From Margaritifera margaritifera (taxonomy: Eukaryota > Mollusca > Bivalvia > Unionida > Margaritiferidae), in contig JAQPZY010001555.1 of assembly GCA_029931535.1 (NCBI GenBank), positions 3,875,001 to 3,939,000 on the forward strand: 64,000 bases of DNA. Direction: 5' to 3'. Each line of letters begins with the position of its first letter. Positions within the stretch are counted from its first letter, which is position 1. Below the pieces are notes generated by a model. The model worked only from the letters and a program-made list of their open reading frames with translations, did not search any database and was not told the origin of the DNA. The position numbers were made by a program, and so were the translations under genes. Below are positions 42,462 through 55,580 of this stretch, piece after piece.

Positions 42462-44015
42462 AAAGTCAAAACGTACTTACGTCAAAACGTACTCAAGTCA
42501 AAACGTACCTATGAATGCCAAACATACCCATTCTATGTCAAAACATACTCAATTTAATCGTATTCATCAAGTCAAAACGTTACCATACAAAAACGTACCC
42601 GATTTCTGCGATCTATTAAAAAAAAGTTATAATATAACATTTTGCAGTTCATCCACCCTAATAAAAAAAAATAAAAGTATACTATCACAGGCATAAAGTA
42701 AACCATGATAAAATGGGTCAATTTGGCTTTAGCCCGATGATCAACGCAGCTGATCAGCTTGAATCATCAATGATAATTTCCTTCTGCGTCTCTTTTTGTT
42801 AAATAGTAGCGAAAATATGGAGTAATATAAAATATTTATCTACAATAAAATCAACTTATTCCTGCAAAATTATTTTTTTACATTACTCAGAATGGCGCTT
42901 TCTCTATTCTCAGTTTTTTTTTTATTTTTTTTTTGGCTCTTAAAGCTGTTTCCACAATAGCCCTTCAAAATGAAATTTGTACAATAATCAGATCAGCGCT
43001 TGGCCACAAGTGAACTGGAGAAATATACCTGCAAAAATGCACCTAAATTAAATTTAACTTCTCAGTCTTTTCGGCAACTTTTTATCATGAGCAACTAACT
43101 GTCACATTTACATATCGTGTCGTCAATATCATCACTTCTCTACGCGCATTGCTTGGATATTTGCGGGAAGGCTAATTATCTTAACAAAGAACGCTGGCCG
43201 ACAATATATAGGAGCTCTTGCAAGTGTTTGCACGGTAGCCCGGCAGAGGATATGTGGGGTAACGCCATTTTTCAGTACATGATAGGCCATACATGATGGC
43301 CAACATATTTGGTGGAGAAAGAACCCTTGAAGAATCACATACCCACGGAAAGCCACTGGCAAACTATCTCACATACCCACGTTGGACTAGCCGAGACTCG
43401 AACTCACGCGGACATAGGTGAGATATGAGAGTGATCTCTTAAGGCGAGCGCCTTAGACCACTCGCCCACCTAGGGCGCCCCCAGCAGATGATATATAAGT
43501 TTATAAGTTACAATTCTTGCATACGAAACATACGAAACTGTGATTTTTTTTTGATTTTTTTTTTCGTTTTTTTCTTCTTTTCTTTGGGGGGGGGGGGAGG
43601 GATATGTTTTGATTTTTAATACCTCAATACACAGAGCATGTTTTCGTGTATATACTGTAGAAAACTTGTTACGGGACGTCAACAGGCAATAGATTTTGAC
43701 GTCTGTGGTCAGTCGCAATACAGGGCCTGTGTAAACACTGATAAGTTTATTTATTTATTTATTTATTTATTTATTAAAAAGACACAGGAAAAGTAGAAAA
43801 ATAGACAATATTTATTAAACGTCTGATAACCTACAACATGTTTTGACTTGGGTTCGTTTTGACTGAGTTGGTTACATTTCGGTTTATGTACGTTTTGACT
43901 TGAGTACGTTTTGACTTGGGTACGATTTGACTTTGGGTATTTTTTTGTTTGAGTACTTTTTGGCTTGAGTACGTTTCGGTTAAGGTGCGTTTTGACTTGG
44001 GTAAGTTTTGACCTC
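42462..44015. mobile_element. element bounded by inverted arrays of GTCAAAACGTAC
   Basis: The left array (42462-42602) has about seven copies of AAGTCAAAACGTAC(C/T). The right array (43838-44012) has about nine copies of the complement GTACGTTTTGACTT. The 1.2 kb between them has no transposase. A SINE (43254-43484) is inserted inside. ORFs in the arrays (42430-42696 plus, 43831-44100 minus) only translate the repeats. Termini and target duplication could not be fixed. The layout resembles transposons with subterminal binding-site arrays. Confidence 0.5.
43254..43484 (-). mobile_element. tRNA-derived SINE, copy 3, minus strand
   Basis: The complement carries GGGCGAGTGGTCTAAGGCGC (A box), GAGTTCGAGTCTCGG (B box) and GTGGGTATGTGAGATAG, ending GGCGTTACCCC. 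Flanks CAGAGGATAT (43244-43253) and CAGATGATAT (43485-43494) match at 9 of 10. Same family as 18170 and 21295, but the body has an internal rearrangement with a second CGTGGGTATGTGAT-type block. Confidence 0.8.
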
Positions 44016-44027
44016 CTTCCCTCTGTA

Positions 44028-44110
44028 TAATCAACCGACCATTTAATTTTCGGGCCTGGTGGATGGGGTGATTTTTGGAAAAAGACATTCTGGTTCTCAA
44101 ATATCTTGAA
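44028..44110 (+). mobile_element. partial MITE, GACCATTTAAT family
   Basis: CAACCGACCATTTAATTTTCGG matches the left end at 17540, followed by a G-rich stretch. The other end is missing. Confidence 0.45.
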
Positions 44111-44324
44111 ACAAATAATCTTGCCCTTATTTATAGCAAAACAAGAAACCTATTATATTTGTAGTCTGTACACTTATCATAATTTGTACCTACATGATAT
44201 TTCTTTGTTAAACATTTCCAAAATTGGACTTTATTGTGAATTATCACTGATTATTCAAGCTCTGATTAGAAGTCTCAGTAGTAGTAGCAGGAGGAGGAAT
44301 ACGTAGTGACTGGCAATAGAAGAT

Positions 44325-44352
44325 CATCATCATCATCATCATCATCATCATC
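44325..44352. repeat. (ATC)n microsatellite
   Basis: About nine ATC units. Confidence 0.9.
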
Positions 44353-44849
44353 GTCAGTAGCTTCGGTTTTAGCAGTTGTAAAGTTGTTGAAAAACAACTA
44401 TAGCAGCCTTGTGATGACTAACTGTTAGACAAAATGGGAAAGACTCTAAAAAGACGCTACAAGCATAAAATGGTTACATGTTTTAAACTGCATCATGCTG
44501 TGTCATTCAATTATTAACTGACAACTATCGAAACCTGTCAGAAACTATTTACGAAAAAAAAAAAAAAAAAAAAAACCGTCATTTCTGAAAAGGTCAGATT
44601 CAATGCATTGCTATTCCACGCTAATTATTCAGACTTCTCCAATAAGTGGACAACAACGAACACATCATTTATAATAAACAAAATTGACAATATCCAGCAA
44701 TTGGCTGCAAAGACAATTCATGTTGGAAACTATAAAACCTTTAATCACATCCACTGAACTGCCTGTCTAAGCGTTGTGTAGTGAGTGTACACGCTGCCGC
44801 GAGAAGTTCAGTTTCAATAAACAAAGACTTCATTTATGCATCACTGCAT

Positions 44850-45560
44850 GGTGCTAATCTGAAAAGTAAAAAGCCGGGAGATTTCTGGAAAAATTATAAA
44901 TAGTATTGCAAAATAAGCACGATAATTCAAGCATTACACTAGGTACGATATATGACTATTTTAAATATTATAATGAGAACATTGATGGAGGTAATCTCGA
45001 TAACCTGGACATGGACTTGGACGACGATGATGACGTATTGAATTCACCGATAATAGAGGACGAAATCATTAAATGTATTAAAGCTCAAACAGATAACAAA
45101 ACGCATTCGAATGACAGTATACTTAATGAATATTTAAAAAACACATCAAATTTACTAATGCCTATCTATATTTCTTTTTTCAATTTAATACTTAAGACAG
45201 GTCTTATCCAGGAATCATGCCTGGAAGGTATCATAAGACCGGTTTATAAGCATAGCGGGATCCCACCAAACCCGACAATTACCGGCCGATTACTATCCTT
45301 AGCTGTTTTAGTAAGTTGTTTACCGCTATATTGAACTCACGGATCAAAAGTTGTCTCAACCACAGCAACATATCAGAAGAAAACAAAGCTGGACTTTGTG
45401 CTGGGCACTCAACAATAGATCATATAATTTCTATATTATCAAAAATCTTGAAACACAAAAAAAAAAAGTATTTTGCTCCTTTATTGATTTTAACAAAGCC
45501 TTTAATTCAGTTTGGGTGGCGGGTCTTTGGAGAAAGTAATTGCAAAAGAATATAAATGTT
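44850..45560 (+). pseudogene. CR1-like LINE reverse transcriptase fragment
   Basis: Plus-strand pieces read KPGDFWKN, SPIIEDEIIKCIKAQTDN, ILNEYLKNTSNLLMPIYISF and FNLILKTGLIQESCLEGIIR, then FTAILNSRIKSCLNHSNIS, GHSTIDHI and FIDFNKAFNSV. This is the N-terminal half of a non-LTR RT, ending just after the first palm motif (FIDFNKAF, with the Asp kept). At least three frameshifts occur. It stops about 80 bp before the truncated Polinton copy begins. It differs from the RNase-H-bearing LINE at 13290. Confidence 0.65.
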
Positions 45561-45863
45561 TTTGTTGTTGTTGTTGTTGTTTTAAGAATTATTCTCAATT
45601 TATATCAAAATATCATGTTTTTGTCTTATTTTATTCAAAACAACGCCAGCGGTCCTTTTTAGGGCCACCTATATCTCTTAGAAAAGAAATACTATTCAGT
45701 GATTGCCAAATCAAGTAAAACTTAAATCCCTCCATGATACAAGGTGTGCGTCTGTGAGTGTGTTTGAGTATCTTGTCCATACTGAAAGAAAAAAATCAAA
45801 ACAAAGAGACACTTACGTTATTTTATAGTATATTATTGTGAAATCAGAATCACAATGAAATTT

Positions 45864-46339
45864 CACAGCACATCACAAAATTCCATTTCTTGTTTCTTTC
45901 TTTCGCTGTCTGTCGCTTTTTTAAATTTCTTTATTGATAAGGGTTCTTCTTCTTCTCCTTCAGTTTCTTCTATCTGTCTTGCTTCTTGAATTTCTTGATG
46001 AGTATGGATTCTTCTTCCGCTTCTCAAGAACGCTCCTCCTCCTCCTCCTTCTCCTTGTTCTCTTGTTTCTTGGGACACTTTCACGACCAATGCCCCATTT
46101 CTTTACAATAATAACAGGTATATTTACTTTTGTCTCTCTTTTCTCCTGTCTTAGTAGAGGTCCCTCTTCTTTGAAGTTGTGGACATTCTGGAGCTCAGTG
46201 TTCTTTCTCTTGACAGACATAACAAGTATCTTGACTTTTATCTCGAGTGGAGTAATCCGTAGTCTTATTGGATGTATTACTTTCGAATGACTCTCTGTAA
46301 ATCTCTGACGAGAAGGGCGATCTGATTTGCCTCTTCCAT
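45864..46339 (-). pseudogene. antisense CCHC zinc-knuckle gene (second Polinton copy)
   Basis: The minus strand reads MEEANQIALLVRDLQRVIRK from a possible ATG at 46339, then in a shifted frame CYVCQEKE-H-stop-APEC and CYYCKEMGHWS-stop-KCPKK, i.e. two C-x2-C-x4-H-x4-C knuckles each with a nonsense codon. A Lys/Glu-rich tail follows. All knuckle Cys and His codons are intact here, unlike the first knuckle of the copy at 2440-2931. Confidence 0.6.
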
Positions 46340-46389
46340 CTTCACAGACTGAAAGCTGAATGAATATATTCTCTTAGGGTGAGAAGCTC

Positions 46390-46397
46390 TATATATA
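46390..46397 (+). promoter_or_regulatory. TATA-like box (second Polinton copy)
   Basis: TATATATA lies 47-54 bp before the polymerase ATG at 46444, equivalent to 2988-2997 in the first copy. Confidence 0.45.
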
Positions 46398-46443
46398 GCG
46401 AGAGATTGTGTACACCTTAGTCAAATCAAACTTTTGAATCAAG

Positions 46444-48205
46444 ATGAAATGATCACAACTTGCTGAGAAGAAACCATAAGAAGCCAAGAGGCAACGATGA
46501 TTTACAGTGTCGCGTCATACGCTAAATGAAGTGTTAGCACAACTGCATGCCAGTGATTTTAAAAATTACATGAGCGAACCAGAACCAATTCCACCTAAAT
46601 CTACCACAAGACCAAGAGAGTCAAGATCAACCAAGAAAGAAGGTCGTTCAGTAGCTCCAGAAGATTGTTTTTACATTCGAGAGACCCCAAAAGTGACTTC
46701 CAGAAAGTTTCGAACGACAGCTTACACGTACACGGTGAAATTTAAGGTCTCAAGTGCCACCAGAGAAAGCAGCGGGTTTCATTACAGATTTATGGGATTC
46801 ATTGTTAGAAACATTGAAACGACAAAGCCAAGCTAAGGATGACGATCGTTTGAGACCATCCATCAATCACGACAGTTCGAAGTCTCCAAGCTGGATCGAG
46901 TTTAGTGTACCGGCAGAATTAACACCTTTCAAAATTATGGACAAAATTCAACACGTCCAACAATCCAATGACGAGCTTGACAAGACCGACGGAGAAGCCA
47001 CTCTTCACATGACACACGTTTCACCTCATAGAGGTTGCGGACGGCGCAAAGTTTTATCAGTGGATGAATTGCGCACTACCAAACGAAGTATTGTCCAAAT
47101 TAACAACGGCCAAGACTAAAAATGGGCTAGCCCGGGTCATCGTTGTGGGTCGAACTTATGCTAAGAAGAACGATACAGGGGAGAGGATACGATTATGAAA
47201 AAACATTAGAAAATCGGAGAGACGCCAACAACGGAGAGAACTCCTTTTACAGCAAGCAGGCATTTAGAAAGAGACCGTGTGTAGAATTCTTGAAATGCAG
47301 AACTTCAAGACGACTTGGCCCATTGTTGTACGTTGAAGTATACCGTCAAGTCGTTCGTGGAGCTCGCTTGTTTCGAGGACCAGATTTCCCATACGGAAAA
47401 TACATTCATGTGTATTATCATCAAGAATATTTTTTATGCTATTACCTGTATCACAGGATTTCTTGGATACAGCAACTATTGCGAGAAATGTGATCAAGGA
47501 TTTGGCAAATTCAACAACATATTCATTGTGGAGAGTGATGTTGTGGGTGTTTAGCTTGCACACCTTGCATTCCTGAAGGAAAAGAAAGTCCATATTGTTA
47601 GGAGCAATATCGCATGAAACAATCTGAAAAACAGAAAGTGCTTGCGAATTATTGACATTGTGCTCCACTTGTGGATATCTTATTCGAACCAAAAACCAAA
47701 GGACGCACATTTGTCCAGGAAAGAAAAGAAGAAAAGATACCGTTTTTACGACCAAGTTGTGGACATCGAGCATCAGTGTTACATTCAAAAATATCACAAT
47801 TAACTTGAGGAAGTATTCAAGGAAGATCAGAACAAAAACAAAAATAAAAAGAAAGGTGTAGATTGTATCTTTTGTGACTTTCAATGTACACAAGAGACTG
47901 GAATTCACATCCCTAACTTTTGCGTAGCTCATTGTGCTTTTGACAAGTGTATACAAAAACCTATATTTTTCATTATTCAAATTTTAGTTACATTCCAGGA
48001 GGACGAGAAAAGATCTTTCGGTTCTCTCGTACTGAATGGATTTTAGACACTACCGACAACATTTGGAGCGAAGAGGACATCCAGCGTTACGGGAACTGTC
48101 ATCGATATCCTACAGTCGTGGCTCTCAATTTCTCAGGATCCTACAAACAATTTCTTTTGAAACATTATTCAGAACAAATCACCGAATGTCCAACAGTCAT
48201 ATTTA
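46444..48205 (+). pseudogene. type B DNA polymerase N-terminal part (second Polinton copy)
   Basis: The conserved start ATG is at 46444, followed by a premature stop two codons in. ORFs then run at 46507-46836, 46754-47119 and 47143-47493. Zinc-ribbon remnants (CEKCDQGF, CSTCGYLIRT) lie at 47490-47740. An Exo I region DFQCTQETGIHIPNFCVAH (about 47877; the catalytic Glu codon is now Gln) follows, and an Exo II region SGSYKQFLLKHYSEQ (about 48136). The copy breaks off there, replaced by CT/TA microsatellites. Confidence 0.8.
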
Positions 48206-48245
48206 ATATCTAAATATTGAAATGAACGTCTTATGACTACTTTTA

Positions 48246-49152
<907 letters not shown>

Positions 49153-49224
<72 letters not shown>
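49153..49224. repeat. (TA)n microsatellite
   Basis: About 36 TA units. Confidence 0.95.
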
Positions 49225-49225
<1 letters not shown>

Positions 49226-49509
49226 GTGTCACTAGGTCAGTACACTAGAATGTTAACTCATGTCGGCATTTATTAATGTGTTTATGGTTGCTAATTTTAT
49301 TTCGCATTATCTGTTTAGACATACATGGAAAAAGCACATTTACGATATAAATCGATGTTGAATAAAATTCTTCGAATATTATCCATAATGAAGAAATAGA
49401 GTTTTATTGTATTGTTTTTCTGACTGTTGTCACATTTAAATAACACACGTTAACACAAAAGTCCAGCTCGCACGAAATTTTTCCCGATCCCTGACATACT
49501 GTCTTTGCC

Positions 49510-49640
<131 letters not shown>

Positions 49641-50302
49641 CATTTGAAGAACACAATTTTTGTACTCTGAGCATGTATATGCTGATGAGATTAGACTGTA
49701 CTTAATTTACAAACTTTTTAAAGACAACGATAGTTTAATTTTTGTAATTCATACTCACCCATTACCATAGTTTGGTATAGTAATGGGAGAGAGAGACAGT
49801 CAACTCTTGCATGGAATGATTCCAATCATCCGAAGATTAGCCCACTGTGTACAGAGGATCATCCTCCTATACAATGACAAGAGTCGTGTCTCTTTTAATA
49901 GATAATCTGTATTTATACACATCTTTATTATAAATATATACATATTTTGTTAACAGTCTGCGCTTCAAAATTTGCATAAAATTATTGTGGACAAAATCAA
50001 TGCAACGCTCTAACCATATTTATATTAGTGTTGGAATTTTTGTTTTTTAAATTCACGGCATCTTAAATGTCAGAAATGCAACCAGGTATGTAGCCTGAAT
50101 TTAATTTGGAATATTAAATATGGATGGGAATATACGAGGGTTACATCAAGATTCTCTAAACAGGATTTAAAAGAATGTGATAAAATATATTACGTCCCTT
50201 GACTCGGTATATTTATATTACTTCCCTTTGTTTTATGTGCTGTCAGAAAGTATAGACCTTTTTCCGGATGTCGAATCTGGGTTTTTCCACGCCAATATTT
50301 CA

Positions 50303-50312
50303 CGCATGCGCA
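50303..50312. promoter_or_regulatory. NRF-1-type motif upstream of the SWIM-YqaJ gene
   Basis: CGCATGCGCA is a near-palindromic match to the NRF-1 site common in animal promoters. It lies 126 bp before the ATG at 50438. Confidence 0.35.
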
Positions 50313-50437
50313 ATCAACATAAGGCAACTTTTACAAGGTTTCTGTTAACAGTGTTTATGTACGGTAGAAAGTTTGTGACAAAGACGTAAAGGTTTAACAT
50401 CTGTACACCATTTACAGAAATAGTGTGTTGGCAAATC

Positions 50438-52757
50438 ATGAGTGAATATTTCAGTAACCTTCCTAATATAGAGAAAAGCAGATTACAAAGTTGGTCGATC
50501 CATTGCTGAAAGGAGAGGGGTGGGTGGATGATGTTACCAGGTGGCCAGAATTACAACTTGGACAAATCTACGTGTATTTAATTGACTCTCCTGAATTATA
50601 TACTCGTGAAAACTTGAAGGCTTACAAATCTCTTGAAGCATGTAATCAGTTTTACAGTGGATGGGTGCATACTTGTTACGTAAAAGACAGGTAAACACAG
50701 CATCATCAAGGCCAACGTAAACAGATCCCAAGCCCTCTCTGATAAGCCCCACGAGGTCTGGGTCGCTTTACTAAGAGCTAATGGTACAGTTGTAATTGGC
50801 CATTGCACATGCATGGCAGGGTAATTTAAATCATCATTATTCTCCATGTTTACTCAAGTAGTTATCAAAATAAGACCAGTGTGTGTGTGAGAGAGAGAGA
50901 GAGAGGGAGAAATAGCTTACAATCGCCACAGGGTATTATGTGCAGTTTTTGTGATTCACTTTTATTCCCATTTAATTTGTTTAAATCACAGGCAAGACTT
51001 AGAGAATTCTGATTGTTTGGTGTGTGGTGTTATGTGCATATTATTGTGTTAATTGTTAGCTGCTAGTTTGCTTGTTTATTATCAGATTATTAATTACCAT
51101 GCAGTCAGGAGAGAGAAAAAGAGAGAGAGAGAGAGTTACGGTGAGAGTCACCATGCAGTAACACGAAACAATAGATACCCATTTATTGTTAAAAAAACAG
51201 AACTTGATAAAAAAAAAAGGTGAATTCAAATACATATATCATTTTATTAAAAAGAGCTATGTGTTTCTCTTCCTTTCCTCAGTTTAGGAGAGGTATGTTC
51301 ACATGTTGTGGCCATGCTGTTTAAAGTGGAAGCCAGCACCAGACTGGGGTTCAACAAAGTTTTCTGTACTTCCATACCATGTCAGAGGAATCAAAACCTG
51401 ACAAAAAAGGTACATATACTAGGGAACAACTATCTTGTCTTGTACAATATATGTAGGCATAATTGGTGCTTTTACTGTCACATATTTAAGTTAATGTAAC
51501 CAGTAAAATTGATATTTGAAACAATAAAACAACAATTAATGTTAAATACCATAGTGTTTTCTCATATTCTAGCATATTTGACTAAAGATTCTTCTCAAAT
51601 TATGAGCACTTAATGTAATAAATTAACATTAAATCCATTTTAATGTTTAAGAATCTAACACATTTTCTTTATACTTGTTTACAGGTTGCTGGGGCAACCT
51701 TGAAAGAAATATAATTCCGGTAGCCCAGATGTGACAACTTCCACACCAAAATGACAACAACTGTGCAGAATGTGGAACCAACCAAGTTTGCTGATAAGTC
51801 AAGTTTTCGTCAAAAGCTGAGGAAAACAAATCTAAATGCTGTGATATTTAGTATTCAAATACATATAGGTACAAAGTGCCAAGAAGTACTTGACAGTCTA
51901 CATATTACTTCAGCACAGGCAGACAAATTGAAAAAAATGTCTCGGATACAAAGCAAATGCTCCCTTTGGTTTGAGTATCGGAAAGGGAGGTTAACTGCAT
52001 CAAACTTTCATGAAATTGTGCATACTAATTGTGAGCAGCTATCAAACACCTCATTATTAAACAAAATAATGCAGTATAGCTCAGCAACATATACATCTGC
52101 AACTTGGTGGGGAATTAAACATGAAGAAGATGCTCTCAAGAAGTACAAAAGTGAAATGATGGGACAGCATGTAAATTTTGAATTGCAATCCAGTGGACTA
52201 ATAATACATGAGGATTATCCATTCCTGGCTGCATCTCCTGATGCTGTTATTACATGTGACTGTTGTGGTAAAGGAGTTGTCGAGGTGAAATGCCCCCAAT
52301 CCCGGAGAGAGAATGATCCCTGTAGTATTGCGGACCCTTCATTTTTCTTGGAAAAACATTTCAAATGTGACAAAATGTGCCCCCAATCATTGAAACCCTC
52401 ACACGAATATTACACACAGATCCAAGGGCAAATGGCTCTTACTAAATTAGACTATTGTGACTTTGTGTGTTGAATATTGAGCATGTTCGAGCTGATTCTG
52501 AATTTTTCCTGAAAATGGAACAAACTTTGTGACTATATTTCCTCAACATCGTTCTTCCTGAACATTTGACACAAAAACTAAATTCAGAAATGGAATCACA
52601 TGATATTAAAAAAAACATACTCTTTTTGTGGTTTTGGTGAGGGACATGATGATATGATCGCATGCGATAACAAGGGCTGTCCTACAGAGTGGTACCATCT
52701 TCAATGTGTAGGACTAAAATTGGCACCTAAAGGAAAATGGGTGTGCTTAAAATGTTA
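50438..52757 (+). pseudogene. SWIM zinc finger - YqaJ exonuclease - PHD finger protein, three exons, decayed
   Basis: Exon 1 (50438-50820) begins MSEYFSNLP and contains GEGWVDDVTRWPELQLGQIY, LKAYKSLEA and GHCTCMAG. Intron 1 (50821-51282) is GT..AG. Exon 2 (51283-51409) reads LGEVCSHVVAMLFKVEASTR, completing a SWIM finger (CxC...CxH). Intron 2 (51410-51684) is also GT..AG. Exon 3 starts at 51685 and carries the YqaJ nuclease: RKGRLTASNF, WGIKHEEDALKKY, ASPDAVI, EVKCP and H-YYTQIQGQ, with the active-site Asp, Glu and Lys kept. A PHD finger follows (about 52630-52754; first Cys replaced by Ser). Frameshifts near 50490, 50690 and 52460 and stops near 51717 and 51725 break it. YqaJ proteins are single-strand or end-processing exonucleases. 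This architecture recurs in invertebrate transposons. Confidence 0.8.
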
Positions 52758-53355
52758 AGATTCCAAGACATCCAAAAGGAAAAGAAATAACTGACTGCAC
52801 AAGGATGTATTCTACAGAATGTTTTTTTTAAATGTTCATTGTGACAGAATTGTAGCAAGTTTCAAGACTATAATTTGTAATATTACAGCAATGTTGTTCA
52901 TAATTGATATTATACTTATGCATCATCTAACAGGATGAAATTTGAAGAAAATAGTTACTATTTACACACATATGAGCAAAAACAAGTGTTAATTTATTGC
53001 ACTATCGTCTAATGGAGGGGTAATAATAGCTGCACATGATTAGTTTCAACACACCAGGTCTTATAAAAATCACAGAAATGCATGTTCAATAAAAATCCAT
53101 ACAATATGTTACAACTGTATTAGTTTTCTGTGAAAATAATATTACAGCTTTTAGCTTGCTAGGCATCCAAAATTCAATTCAGAGCAAATACATTCTTTCC
53201 AGGTTAAATGTATACAAAGAATAATATTGGTAACATAAATATCTTGTTTCCATGGAAAATACAATGAATACCATCAAACCAGAGATAACAAAAGACAACA
53301 TTGTAATTATAAAGCTTAAGAGAAATATTGGTGTGTAGTCCAAGAGACGGACTAT

Positions 53356-53775
53356 TTACAAAAGTCGGTCATTCATATTGACAATAGCACCGATTACTTG
53401 AAGAATTTTATCACATGTTGTCTCCGCACTATAACTAGGTCTTTTGGCTAGTGTCAATGGAAGTGTTCCTTAAAGAATTTCAAAATCTTTGATCCGACGT
53501 TCAACATGTATCCTGGCACGCGACATAAACCTTGATATCTCCACCACTTTTGTCGATAGTTGTTTTCATTTTTTGTGAAAGCTGGTAGCATCAACTTTGC
53601 TCCCCTGAAACAAAATTCTTCCAACATCGTGAACCCGCGATCCGCAAGGACAGTGTCCCCAGGAAGTAGCTTCTCCAGCAGCCTTTATTTAAGAGTTATC
53701 TCTTGGTCTGACATCCGCGTCGCAACCATGCACCTTGCGACGTGTATTAGGCAATGCTTGTACTATAAATAGCAT
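53356..53775 (-). pseudogene. DDE_4 (Harbinger/ISL2EU-like) transposase, C-terminal part
   Basis: The minus strand reads MSDQEIT, a stop, then LLEKLLPGDTVLADRGFTML with the second catalytic Asp, and FCFRGAKLMLPAFTKN. In a shifted frame follow RIHVERRIKDFEIL with the Glu, a stop, then GTLPLTLAKRPSYSAET and INMND-type end at TAA 53356. This is the C-terminal half of an IS5/Harbinger-type DDE nuclease. The N-terminal half, probably in other exons at higher coordinates, was not found. It faces the SWIM-YqaJ gene tail to tail (600 bp between stops), which suggests both belong to one transposon. Confidence 0.7.
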
Positions 53776-53779
53776 TTTC

Positions 53780-55515
53780 TTTAACATTGCACTCGCCATT
53801 AACAACTTTATTTTTCCAAATTAAAAAAGTAAGCGTAGATGGAACAAGGTTTGGTTTGAAATTTTGTAAGGTATAAAGAGATTAAATAATCCTCAGCTAG
53901 ATAGTAACTGGCAAAGGTAAATACTTTCGAAGACCAAAGGTGGTGTACGATTCAGAATGGAACGGGCCCATACTATGATACTGGAAGTATTTTCTGAAGC
54001 TTGTCATGATTTGGGCGATCAGCATGGAAATCTGCGGTGTCATCATTTAGGTGAAAGTACTGGAGAAGTTTTTCAAACCTTCTGCGTGGCATTCAATATT
54101 TAATATCTTAGTTTGAAAGTTACGTGTCATTTGACCAGTTGCTGTATTTGCCGAGCCTTGTTAAAATGTGCTTTTAAACAGAAACGAGACAATGGTATTA
54201 TGAAAAAATACTCATAATATAAACCTCAACATCATATTAGGAAAACCTTACACTGATATATAACATGCATATGTTGAAAAGGCCATAGAATTTCCATTGA
54301 ATTGGGATGTTACCATCGATCAACAGCGCCATTTTGGATGTGACTTGGTAAACCCCCTCCAAGTATTATTGGTTGGTTAAATTTAGATTTACATCACCTA
54401 ATAACAGGAAATACGTCACTAAAACCGGATGTTAGTAAACATGCTTTCTTAGTTTTCACTATCTTGTGGTTACCTCGCCGTGAATCAGCAATAAACTCAT
54501 ACATTATTCATTTATTGCAGATATGAGACTAAGGCACCTCACCTGTTTGAGTCGCCACTCTACGGGAAGGATAAAGTTTTAAATACCTTTCTGAAATTCA
54601 TCCTGCAGCTTAGTTTATAATTAATATGTGAGATTGCATTTGTTATCACAGATTTACCTCCCGTGAGCTATAGACTGTGGTTCATTTACTTCATTTTTCA
54701 GGAGTGTGAAGCAGATTTTATATTGTTCCATCAGAGACGTTTATGAGACAAGACATATATTTAATGGAATTTTTGCAGGCGTTCTTTTTAATGGCACTGG
54801 TTAATAGTTTTCATAATTCTACATCCATGCGAGTGACGTTGGCTCTAAAAGAATAATAAAAAGAAATCTGTATCCTTTTTTAAATATATCAAATACCTAC
54901 CCCCAACATCTTGCTTTGTTTTAAATACTGAGAACTTTTTTCTTTAAAAAAATTAGCTGTACCATATATATGCTGAGGGATTTTGAGGAACAATGTTTAG
55001 ATCAAAAACAAAGAGGTTAAAACTTATACATATACCCCATTCATAACCAAACCCCAAAAAGTCACATATTTCGAAAGTCTTCCTCATCTTGTTCAGATCT
55101 ATCTCTCAATCTCTAAAGAACGGCTTTGTGCATACACATGCTGAACTGATTCATGTAGTAACCCCAACATGCCTCAAACCCGATATATTTTTCCAATCAA
55201 ATGAATATGGGAAAGTAACCTGCATCAACCTTGAATCACTGTAATATAAAAAAATGCATCATATGTGATACAAGTGGCAAATGATGAAAACTTAATGTGG
55301 TTTTTTTTTTTTTTTTCGTATGATTACTAATACACACCGTTAACTGTTGCACGCGTATTTATGTGCTTGTAATTTGCAACGTTTGCCTTTCTCACCATCA
55401 GAATTTTCAGGGTATTTCACTTTCAAACAACAGAAAAGTTCCCACAGTAACTATATTAAAATTTTATACCTCAGTGACAGATCATGTCATATAATACGAA
55501 CACCTAGGAAAAAAA
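53780..55515. other. gene-free stretch
   Basis: AT-rich with no recognised domain. It may contain undetected 5' exons of the minus-strand transposase. A poly-T run lies at 55302-55317. Confidence 0.35.
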
Positions 55516-55518
55516 AAA

Positions 55519-55519
<1 letters not shown>

Positions 55520-55565
<46 letters not shown>

Positions 55566-55580
55566 GAAAGAGAGAGAGAG
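55520..55580. repeat. (TA)n microsatellite followed by AG-rich tract
   Basis: About 21 TA units then GAGAAAGAGAGAGAGAG. Confidence 0.95.

Larger units (their letters stand above)
45640..48205 (+). mobile_element. second Polinton copy, truncated at both ends
   Basis: It is collinear with 2224-4795 of the first element, starting at CGCCAGCGGTCCTTTTTAGG and ending after ACCGAATGTCCAACAGTCAT. It holds the 3' tail and body of the antisense zinc-knuckle gene and the polymerase N-terminus through Exo II. It has no inverted repeats. The damage differs from that in the first copy, so both descend from an older active element and decayed independently. Confidence 0.85.
50438..54350. mobile_element. 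two-gene DNA transposon (ISL2EU/Harbinger-like), limits unknown
   Basis: A YqaJ-domain gene and a DDE_4 transposase in convergent orientation match, from memory, the content of ISL2EU-type elements. The left limit is drawn at the first coding ATG and the right limit is arbitrary. No inverted repeats were found by eye. Confidence 0.45.

Noticed and set aside
42430..42696. coding ORF with KSKRT-type repeats
   Set aside because: It is the translation of the GTCAAAACGTAC array. The mirror array at 43838 gives a similar peptide on the opposite strand.
45934..46290. 118-codon plus-strand hydrophobic ORF
   Set aside because: It is antisense to the zinc-knuckle gene. The Leu-rich content reflects Lys/Glu codons on the other strand.
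47264..47980. 238-codon ORF on the minus strand
   Set aside because: It lies antisense to the truncated Polinton polymerase, whose fragments match the first copy on the plus strand. Its hydrophobic translation has no domain, and the first copy is not open in this frame.
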